22,465 nt of DNA from Bacteroidales bacterium (GTDB lineage: Bacteria; Bacteroidota; Bacteroidia; Bacteroidales; Bacteroidaceae): contig SFJN01000044.1 in the NCBI GenBank assembly GCA_004555055.1, forward strand, positions 1 through 22,465, in the 5' to 3' direction. Position 1 is the first letter of the stretch, and every line of letters begins with the position of its first letter. Positions 15,156 through 21,531 of this stretch are shown here, one piece after another. A program made the position numbers and the translations under genes. The notes below the pieces were generated by a model. The model did not search any database. It had not been told where the DNA came from and saw nothing but the letters and a program-made list of their open reading frames with translations.

Positions 15156-17747
15156 ATGCACAACGCACAATATGGCCATTTCGATGACGTCGCACGAGAG
15201 TTTGTCATCACCGAACCTGCCACTCCTTACCCCTGGATTAACTATCTGGGAAACGAAGACTTCTTCGGACTCATCAGCAATACGGGCGGTGGCTACAACT
15301 TCTACAAGGATGCAAAATTCCGCCGCATCACACGCTACAGATACAACGGCGTGCCCATGGACAATGGCGGAAGGTATTTCTACATCGCCGACGGAGACTG
15401 CATCTGGAATCCCGGATGGAAACCCATGAAGACTCCGCTCGAACACTACGAATGCCGCCACGGCTTGAACTATACCCGCATCACCGGCATGAAGAACGGT
15501 GTCGAGGCATCGCTCCTTTGCTTTGTCCCGCTTCACGAACGGGCCGAAGTGCAGCGCCTCACGCTTTCGAACCTCGGCGACCGGACCAAGCGGCTCCGCA
15601 TCTTCTCGCTTGCAGAATGGTGTCTGTGGAATGCAGCGACCGATATGGAGAACTTCCAGCGCAACCTTTCGACCGGCGAAGTGGAGATTGACCTCGACCC
15701 CGTAAAGGATACGGAGGGGAAGGAACTTCCCGCCACCGTCATCTACCATAAGACGGAATACAAGGAGCGCCGCAACCACTATGCCTTCTACAGCGTCAAC
15801 ACACAGGCCGACGGCTACGACACCGACCGCGAACAGTTCCTGGGACTTTACAACGGGTTCGAGGCTCCGCAGACGGTGATGGCACAGCGGGCACTCAACT
15901 CCCTGGCGCATGGGTGGAGCCCCATCGCATCGCATTTCATCGAGGTGGAACTGCAGCCCGGCGAGACCCGCGACCTCATCTTCGTACTCGGATATACCGA
16001 ACTTCCCGACGATGAGAAGTTCGCTCCCGACGACCTCGAACGGAAACGCAGCGGACACCTCATCACCTCGCAGCATTCCGACGTCACCTTCGTCAACAAG
16101 CGGCCGGCACACGACGTCGTGGCACGCTTCCACAGCACGGAAGCGGTGGAGGCGGCATTCGCTGAACTGAAGGCCATGTGGGACGACCTCCTCTCGCAAT
16201 TCCACATCCACAGCGACGAACCGCGACTCGACCGCATGGTGAACATCTGGAACCAGTATCAGTGCATGGTCACCTTCTGCTTCTCACGTTCAGCATCGTT
16301 CTTCGAAAGCGGCGTGGGACGAGGCATGGGATTCCGCGACAGCAATCAGGACCTCGTGGGATTCGTACATCAGATTCCCCAACGTGCCCGCCAGCGCATA
16401 CTCGACATTGCAGCCACACAATTCCCCGACGGCGGCTGCTACCACCAGTACCAGCCGCTGACGCGCCGCGGAAACAACGACATCGGCGGAGGCTTCAACG
16501 ACGACCCGCTGTGGCTCATATTCGGCACCGTGGCATATCTGAAGGAAACGGCCGACTTCTCCATCCTCGCCGAACCCGTTCCCTGGGACAACCAGCCGGG
16601 CACCGAGGTGCCGCTCCTGGAACATCTCCGCATCGCGTTCCGCCACGTCACCAACCATCTCGGGCCGCACGGCCTGCCACTCATCGGACGTGCCGACTGG
16701 AACGACTGCCTCAACCTGAACTGCTTCTCGACAAATCCCGACGAGAGTTTCCAGACCACCGAAAACCGTACCGAAGGCTCGCAGGCGGAATCGCTGATGA
16801 TTGCCGGACTCTACGTCTGCTGCGGACGCGACTATGTGGAACTGCTGGAATACATTACCGCACATCCCGTACTCCCCACTCTAATGCCTATGCCATTCGA
16901 CCCGACTATCGAGGCCGAAGACGCACAACAGCGCATACAGCGCATGGAGGAAGCCGTAAAGCAATACGGCTGGGACGGCGAATGGTACCTACGTGCCTAC
17001 GATTTCTACGGCAACAAGATTGGCTCGAAGGAAAACGCCGAGGGCCAGATATTCATCGAGTCGCAGGGATTCTGCGCCATGGCGGGCATCGGACGCGACG
17101 AGGGCATGGTGGATGCATCCCTCGACTCGTGCCGGCGACTGCTGGACACCCCGCACGGAATGGTACTCAACTATCCGGGCTTCACCACCTATCACCCCGA
17201 AATGGGGGAAATCAGCACTTATCCGGCCGGATACAAGGAGAATGCGGGCATATTCTGCCACAACAACCCTTGGGTCATCATCGCCGAAGTACTGGAAGGA
17301 CGCACGGAGAGCGCATGGGAGCATTACACGAAGATTTGTCCGGCATGGACCGCCGACCAGCGTCTGCACCGTGTGGAGCCGTATGTCTACTGCCAGATGG
17401 TGGCCGGCCGCGACGCCGCACTCCCCGGCGAAGGCAAAAATTCGTGGCTCACCGGTACGGCGGCATGGAACTGGCTGACGGTTTCGCAGTATATCCTCGG
17501 CATTCGCCCCACCTACGACGGTCTCTACCTCGCCCCCGCACTGCCGAGGGCACTGCAGGAAGTGAAAATCTGCCGCAAACTGCGTGGGGCACGCTACGAC
17601 ATTGACATCATTCGAAAGTCACCCGAAGGCAACGGACGCCTCGTTTCTGCTACGCTTAATGGGGAAACCCTCACGCTGAACGCCGACGGCACCGCATTTG
17701 TACCATTTATCCCTGGAAAACACGACTTGAAATTATTGCTAGTATGA
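15156..17747 (+). CDS. GH94 cellobiose phosphorylase
   Basis: An 863-residue protein without signal peptide, hence cytoplasmic. Close to classical cellobiose phosphorylases, it shows ITEPATPYPWINYLGN (18-33), RYFYIADGD, WNPGWKPMKTPL, ECRHGLNYT, GMGFRDSNQDLVGFVH (Arg394-Asp395 region), FPDGGCYHQYQPLTRRGNND, IGGGFNDDPLWL and HGLPLIGRADWNDCLNLNCF. In the last motif Asp517 corresponds to the catalytic acid of the 'DWND' signature. The expected reaction is phosphorolysis of cellobiose to glucose-1-phosphate and glucose (EC 2.4.1.20). Coupled with mannanases, it would consume Glc-Glc units released from glucomannan while the GH130 enzyme of the first block takes Man-Glc. The protein is slightly longer than typical members of the family. 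Activity on cellodextrins or another beta-glucobiose is possible but less likely given the motif match. Confidence 0.92.
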   Translation: MHNAQYGHFDDVAREFVITEPATPYPWINYLGNEDFFGLISNTGGGYNFYKDAKFRRITRYRYNGVPMDNGGRYFYIADGDCIWNPGWKPMKTPLEHYECRHGLNYTRITGMKNGVEASLLCFVPLHERAEVQRLTLSNLGDRTKRLRIFSLAEWCLWNAATDMENFQRNLSTGEVEIDLDPVKDTEGKELPATVIYHKTEYKERRNHYAFYSVNTQADGYDTDREQFLGLYNGFEAPQTVMAQRALNSLAHGWSPIASHFIEVELQPGETRDLIFVLGYTELPDDEKFAPDDLERKRSGHLITSQHSDVTFVNKRPAHDVVARFHSTEAVEAAFAELKAMWDDLLSQFHIHSDEPRLDRMVNIWNQYQCMVTFCFSRSASFFESGVGRGMGFRDSNQDLVGFVHQIPQRARQRILDIAATQFPDGGCYHQYQPLTRRGNNDIGGGFNDDPLWLIFGTVAYLKETADFSILAEPVPWDNQPGTEVPLLEHLRIAFRHVTNHLGPHGLPLIGRADWNDCLNLNCFSTNPDESFQTTENRTEGSQAESLMIAGLYVCCGRDYVELLEYITAHPVLPTLMPMPFDPTIEAEDAQQRIQRMEEAVKQYGWDGEWYLRAYDFYGNKIGSKENAEGQIFIESQGFCAMAGIGRDEGMVDASLDSCRRLLDTPHGMVLNYPGFTTYHPEMGEISTYPAGYKENAGIFCHNNPWVIIAEVLEGRTESAWEHYTKICPAWTADQRLHRVEPYVYCQMVAGRDAALPGEGKNSWLTGTAAWNWLTVSQYILGIRPTYDGLYLAPALPRALQEVKICRKLRGARYDIDIIRKSPEGNGRLVSATLNGETLTLNADGTAFVPFIPGKHDLKLLLV

Positions 17748-17762
17748 GGTAGTCAAATGCCA

Positions 17763-17834
17763 GGCAGTGCGGATATCCTACACAGGAGACGCCGCACTGC
17801 CATTTACTGCCTAAACCCTAAACCGGGAAACCGG
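17763..17834 (+). promoter_or_regulatory. Stem-loops between GH94 and the last GH5 gene
   Basis: A perfect 10-bp stem pairs GGCAGTGCGG (17763-17772) with CCGCACTGCC (17792-17801). An alternative partner, ACTGCCT (17806-17812), can pair with AGGCAGT (17762-17768), so two mutually exclusive folds exist. A small hairpin CCGG-GAAA-CCGG with a GNRA tetraloop follows at 17823-17834. No T-run follows, so this is more likely an attenuating or mRNA-stabilising leader than a terminator. Confidence 0.45.
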
Positions 17835-17895
17835 CAGAGAGTATGCAATAATATCCATCGGGAACAACCGCCCCACACCCCTTCATCACATCCCT

Positions 17896-17911
17896 CCCCC
17901 CCCCAAAAAAA
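17896..17911 (+). repeat. C9-A7 homopolymer tract just upstream of the GH5 start
   Basis: Nine C (17896-17904) are followed by seven A (17905-17911), ending 1 nt before the ATG at 17913. Such tracts are slippage-prone. Here length change would alter the leader and ribosome-landing site, not the reading frame. Confidence 0.7.
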
Positions 17912-17912
17912 C

Positions 17913-19448
17913 ATGAAACGTCTTTTATTCCTTATCCTCTCCCTGGCAACCATCTGCAGCATGGCAGCCTGCGGAGGCTCCGACGACACCGACGGAGGAC
18001 AAGTCACACTCTCGCTCAACGAACTGACATTCCCTGCCGAAGGCGGCATGAAGAGCATCGTACTCAAAGGCGCAACGGCCGATAAGGTGAAGTTTGCTTC
18101 CAATCCCGAGTGGATTGAGCCCACTGCCATGAACGCCGACGGCAACAGCTGCTACCTGCGCTTCAAGGCATCGGCCACCGACTCCTACACCATCCGCACT
18201 GCAGATGTGGAGGTTTCTGCCGCCGGTTCCGTACACCATGTCAGCATCTCCCAGGATGCATTGCCGGCTCCCGACCCAGAACCCATACTAACGGAGGCTT
18301 TTGCCTTTGGACAGTCGCTCGGACTGGGATGGAACCTTGGCAACCAGCTCGACGCCGTCGACAACTGGAGCAATCCCGGACAGGTAGTCGCTTCGGAAAC
18401 CGCTTGGGGCAATGCACCCGCCACCCAGGCCACCTTCGACGGCATCGCCGCCAAAGGTTTCAAATGGGTGCGCATTCCCGTCACATGGCAGGGACATGTG
18501 GGCGAAGGTCCCGACTACAACATCGAAAAGGCATGGCTCGACCGTGTGGAGGAAGTGGTCGGGTATGCGATGAAGGCCGGACTGAAAGTCATCATCAACA
18601 CCCATCACGACGAAGGAGGCGGTGAAGGCCACTACGGATTCCTCGATATCCGTCGCGCGGCATACGATGCCACCCTCAACGATGCCGTAAAGGCGCAGTT
18701 TGCAGCCATGTGGAAGCAGATTGCCGAACGCTTCAGGAACGTGGGAGAAGACCTCATCTTCGAAGGACTCAACGAGGTCCAGGACGGCGGATGGGGATGG
18801 TCGCAGGGAGCAAACGGCAATAACGGTGACGGAGGCAAGCAGTACAAGTGCCTCAACGAATGGCTCCAGGTGTTTGTCGATGCCGTTCGCAGCGCCGGAG
18901 GAGAGAACACCACCCGCTGGCTGGCGGTGACAGGCTACTGCCAGAATCCCACACTCACCGCCGAGCACCTGGTTCTGCCCGACGACCCCACCAAGGGACG
19001 CCTCATCATCAGCGTACACTGCTACGACCCCTCGGACTTTGCCATCGAAACGAAGTACAACGAATGGGGCCATACCTCCAGCGTCTCTGCCACCCGGAAC
19101 GGTGAGAGTTCCATCGAAGCCACTGCCGAAATGCTCCGCAAGACCTTTGTGGACCGCGGCATACCCGTGTACGTCGGTGAATGCGGGGCCACGAACCGCG
19201 ACTCACAACGTGCCACCGCCTTCCAGCAGTATTACGTCAAGTACTTCGTCCGCTGCTTCTATGAGCACGGCATCCCCTGCATCCTTTGGGACAACGGAGC
19301 GAAGAGCAGCGGCCGCGAATCCTTCGGATTCATCGACCATGCCACCGGTGCCTACATCAACGGTTCCGAACCGCTCATCAAGGGTGCTGTTGAAGCCGCC
19401 TCCGCCAACGGTCCCTCCCTCTCCGAAATCTACGCCACCGCACCATAG
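17913..19448 (+). CDS. GH5 (subfamily 4-like) endo-beta-1,4-glucanase/mannanase with BACON domain, lipoprotein
   Basis: The start at ATG 17913 gives a lipoprotein signal (MKRLLFLILSLATICSMAAC, Cys20). The frame is open upstream but that part is leader sequence. Residues of about 30-116 form a BACON-type beta domain (VTLSLNELTFPAEGG ... WIEP ... VSISQD), common as a spacer or anchor in Bacteroidetes glycosidases. The GH5 barrel follows: LGLGWNLGNQLDA (136-148), ETAWGN (162-167), KWVRIPVTWQGH (184-195), INTHHDEG (228-235), acid/base FEGLNEVQD (Glu288), SVHCYDP (367-373) and nucleophile VYVGECG (Glu423). GH5_4 enzymes cut beta-1,4-glucan, xyloglucan or glucomannan backbones, so this one probably attacks glucose-containing stretches. 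The product length is 511 residues. It is last in the second block and is followed after 9 bp by a terminator. Exact substrate cannot be decided from motifs. Confidence 0.91.
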   Translation: MKRLLFLILSLATICSMAACGGSDDTDGGQVTLSLNELTFPAEGGMKSIVLKGATADKVKFASNPEWIEPTAMNADGNSCYLRFKASATDSYTIRTADVEVSAAGSVHHVSISQDALPAPDPEPILTEAFAFGQSLGLGWNLGNQLDAVDNWSNPGQVVASETAWGNAPATQATFDGIAAKGFKWVRIPVTWQGHVGEGPDYNIEKAWLDRVEEVVGYAMKAGLKVIINTHHDEGGGEGHYGFLDIRRAAYDATLNDAVKAQFAAMWKQIAERFRNVGEDLIFEGLNEVQDGGWGWSQGANGNNGDGGKQYKCLNEWLQVFVDAVRSAGGENTTRWLAVTGYCQNPTLTAEHLVLPDDPTKGRLIISVHCYDPSDFAIETKYNEWGHTSSVSATRNGESSIEATAEMLRKTFVDRGIPVYVGECGATNRDSQRATAFQQYYVKYFVRCFYEHGIPCILWDNGAKSSGRESFGFIDHATGAYINGSEPLIKGAVEAASANGPSLSEIYATAP

Positions 19449-19457
19449 CACACAATA

Positions 19458-19513
19458 GTCAGTGGCTCCGGAAAGGCCCAAAGCCATATTCCGGAGCCAC
19501 TGACCGTTTTTTT
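19458..19513 (+). terminator. Strong intrinsic terminator ending the second operon
   Basis: A perfect 16-bp stem pairs GTCAGTGGCTCCGGAA (19458-19473) with its complement at 19489-19504 around a 15-nt loop, followed by a run of seven T at 19507-19513. It begins 9 bp after the GH5 stop codon. Confidence 0.93.
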
Positions 19514-19640
19514 GACACACCGGAGACTCCCAACGGGTGCTTCCCTTCTCTCCCCACCTCCCGCTGCGCATTCTGCACCAGACAAGGGGGGACGAAGAGG
19601 GGATGTTTACTCTTAAGGGGTGTTCTATAAATTAGCTTGA
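19514..19640. other. Short spacer after the terminator
   Basis: No gene, repeat or regulatory site is evident between the terminator and the start of the palindromic repeat cluster. Confidence 0.5.
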
Positions 19641-19950
19641 CAAGTCTTCCTCCTTGATTTCATCTTCCTCTGTCGCGACTCGGCATAGTCCAAACAAGTT
19701 GACTTCGTCTTCCTCCTTCGCACCTCGGCAATATTCAAGCAAGCTTGATATTGCTCTCGGTTTGGCCTCTGCGCTCGCTGCTCCATCGGATCGCACCTCG
19801 GCCATTCAAGTAAACTTGATGGCACTCGGTTTGGCGTCGGATGAGGAGATTTTTTGCCTATCGTACAGTAGATTTTTGTTTTTCAAGTATGCACAAGGAT
19901 TGTACAAGGTGAGCGCAGAGGCTAAGTTTACTTGAGTCTTTGCCGAACCG
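19641..19950 (-). repeat. Cluster of palindromic interspersed repeats (REP-like), related to the 7.3-kb repeats
   Basis: At least two units 73 bp apart share the flank CGCACCTCGG and the right flank CTCGGTTTGGC around a palindrome. The palindrome at 19728-19754 pairs GCAATAT and CAAGC with GCTTG and ATATTGC. The one at 19801-19823 pairs GCCAT and CAAGT with ACTTG and ATGGC. Both have an AA loop and a single unpaired T at the same place. A more degraded unit lies at about 19655-19712. One in the opposite orientation lies at about 19911-19950, containing GAGCGCAGAGGC, the inverse of 19765-19776. On the minus strand the units read CAAGCTTGCTTG, TGCCGAG and GACGAAGTC in the same order as the repeats at 7294-7433. 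Confidence 0.75.
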
Positions 19951-20247
19951 CAGCCAATCTTCTGCGAAGCCACAGCGGGCTATGTAAGTGCTTGAAAATC
20001 AAAAAAGATGCTGTGCGAGAGGTGGAAAAGCGGCCAAGCGGTTGAGCATCGTTGAGAGGCTTGGCGGGTTCTGGTACTGCTAAGGTAAGACATTTATTTG
20101 GATTGTGCAGCCATTTTTATGCCAAAAAGGGTCATGGGGACAGGTACATTGGTTCACTCTTTAGGGTCGATGAACCTGTCCCCGATGATTCCGGGGCTGC
20201 ACAATGGCCGCGGGCGAGATGCCCACGCTCCCAAAGCCTTGCGGATG
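19951..20247. other. Non-coding region around the nested inverted repeat
   Basis: Apart from the inverted repeat at 20102-20205 and a small GGGC-N5-GCCC hairpin at 20212-20224, I see nothing interpretable. ORFs here are short and without family resemblance, and no cloverleaf typical of a tRNA could be drawn around 20020-20090. Confidence 0.45.
20102..20205. repeat. Nested inverted repeat with GGGGACAGGT arms
   Basis: Outer arms ATTGTGCAGCC (20102-20112) and GGCTGCACAAT (20195-20205) enclose inner arms GGGGACAGGT (20136-20145) and ACCTGTCCCC (20174-20183). A third pair, GGTTCA (20151-20156) with TGAACC (20171-20176), overlaps the inner arm and would form an alternative fold. No ORF crosses it. 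The GGGGACAG arm resembles REP-type elements mobilised by Y1 (RAYT) transposases, as I recall them. No transposase is present in the window. Confidence 0.6.
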
Positions 20248-20998
20248 TTATTCCACTGCGATTTTTACGTTTTCCTTACCAATCTTGGCGACAACGATAG
20301 AGCCGGATTGTGCGGCGAAGGATGTTGTGCCGTTGATGGCGGTGACGGAGCCGAGGGACTTGCCATCGATGCCATAGAAGGTTATCGAGACCGGAGATGG
20401 CGATGAAACCACCGGCTGACTGAATGGCGATGCCACGCATTGAGATGTTGTTGATGCCGGTGATGACGGCACCTTCAAGAGAGCCTGAGGATGTGAGCCA
20501 ATAGAGTTTGGCGGTGGCTACGTCGGAGTTGTCATAACCTTTCTTCATTGCAGTAACTGTGATGTCGTAGCAAGCAGCAAGATTAATCTCGTTACTATAA
20601 TATTTATTGACATCAGAGCAAGTCACTTCACTGACATATTCAACTCCTTCTGTTGCACATGAGAATGTCAGTTTTCCATCAACTAATGATATTGTTGGAG
20701 TTTCGCATTTCTTTGTTTCCCCGACAGTGCCTTCAAGTGCCTTAATTGTTCCAAATTCGCTCCAGGGAACCGTTGTTTGATAATAAGAGATTGCAGAAGA
20801 AGGTACGTGCAAAGTGGCGTATTCTATATATGAGTCCTCGAATATATCATCTGGTATATAAGAAAAGTTTTCAGCATAACAATAGAAATTTTCAAGATTT
20901 GAGCATTTTGAAAAAGCTGAAGCACCAATAAATGTTACAGAATTCGGGATTGTGATTGATGTCAAGCTGCTGCAATTATAGTATCTATAACTAATTAT
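20248..20998 (-). pseudogene. 3' remnant of a BspA-like leucine-rich-repeat surface protein, frameshifted
   Basis: On the minus strand the frame from 20998 reads the classical BspA/LRR_5 repeat: NCSSLTSITIPNSVTFIG, then FSKCSNLENFYCYAE, a terminal 'LHVPSSAISYYQTT.PWSEFGTIKALEG' segment, and a beta-rich region ending in SMRGIAIQSAGGFIAISGLDN. Near 20380-20390 the frame is lost. The expected ending (ITFYGIDGKSLGSVTAING and AKIGKENVKIAVE, stop at 20248-20250) continues in another frame. Upstream, an in-frame stop at 20999-21001 and loss of the repeat pattern show that the N-terminal part, with signal peptide and most repeats, is missing. Intact relatives are secreted cell-surface proteins with many LRR units and a C-terminal sorting-type domain. 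This copy cannot make a working protein. Composition is more AT-rich than the mannan genes. Confidence 0.8.
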
Positions 20999-21488
20999 CT
21001 ATCAGTACTTTCGTTATTAAACGGTAGAAAAGTGAAGCCGTAGATTCTATGAGCGATAAAAAAGTCGAAGATTTAACACTTTTAACTTTACGAAACCGCA
21101 AAAAACACTAAAATGTGCAGAATTTGAGTTGTTATTATGACTTAAAGTGGATGTTTCCTTCGATGGAGATTTTAAACTGCGACGGTCTGTCGCAGTTTTA
21201 CTTTGAACAACCTAACTGGCTTTGGGGTATAAGTTTGAGGACGATGATAATACCATAATTTATATTACGCGCGTGTGAATACGTCAAGAGGGGAATCGCG
21301 AACTTCTAGCAATTCAGTCGTGTTACTGATGTGCAAGAGGGAAAATAAGCTATCGGATAACAACTTCGGAGCACAAACTGGTGTCAATTTACTATCTCGG
21401 CACCTATTGTATAGTTAAATTTACATAAAAAGCGAATCATAATTACAAAAATGAATGATAAACGTGGTATTTATTTCAAAATCATTTG
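20999..21488. other. AT-rich non-coding stretch between the BspA remnant and the ATPase gene
   Basis: No credible gene is visible. A 20-codon frame at about 21050 (starting MSDKKVEDLTLLTLRN) is open but too short and without recognisable features. One clear hairpin is listed separately. The base composition differs sharply from the GC-rich operons and is more like the promoter region of the ATPase gene. It could be a decayed gene or the flank of an acquired segment. Confidence 0.5.
21174..21198. terminator. Possible bidirectional terminator hairpin
   Basis: AAACTGCGAC (21174-21183) pairs perfectly with GTCGCAGTTT (21189-21198) around the 5-nt loop GGTCT. A short TTTT follows on the plus strand and A-rich sequence precedes it, giving a weak T-run on either strand. 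No intact gene ends at it, so it may be a leftover of a lost gene. Confidence 0.45.
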
Positions 21489-21496
21489 TATTTTTG
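21489..21496 (+). promoter_or_regulatory. Candidate promoter (-7 box) of the AAA ATPase gene
   Basis: TATTTTTG matches the Bacteroidetes -7 consensus TAnnTTTG exactly and is followed by TAG. It lies 36 bp upstream of ATG 21532, implying a leader of about 30 nt. A -33 TTTG box is not evident at the normal spacing. Confidence 0.55.
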
Positions 21497-21531
21497 TAGT
21501 AAAATTACGATAATAGATAAAATATTGTGAT

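Noticed and set aside
14280..16211. Open frame of 643 codons on the minus strand across the CE7 and GH94 genes
   Set aside because: It is antisense to two well-supported genes, crosses their boundary, has atypical His/Val/Cys-rich composition and shows no recognisable domain.
16178..17605. Open frame of 475 codons on the plus strand inside the GH94 gene
   Set aside because: Very rich in Arg, His, Pro and Gly, as expected for an out-of-frame translation of GC-rich coding sequence. GH94 motifs lie in the overlapping frame.
19654..19935. ORFs on both strands across the 19.7-kb repeat cluster
   Set aside because: Their sequence is a direct translation of palindromic interspersed repeats. Peptide similarity to the 7.4-kb copies follows from DNA similarity.
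20020..20090. Possible tRNA-like stretch with GGTTCTGG
   Set aside because: No acceptor stem, anticodon arm or conserved T-arm bases could be arranged into a cloverleaf.
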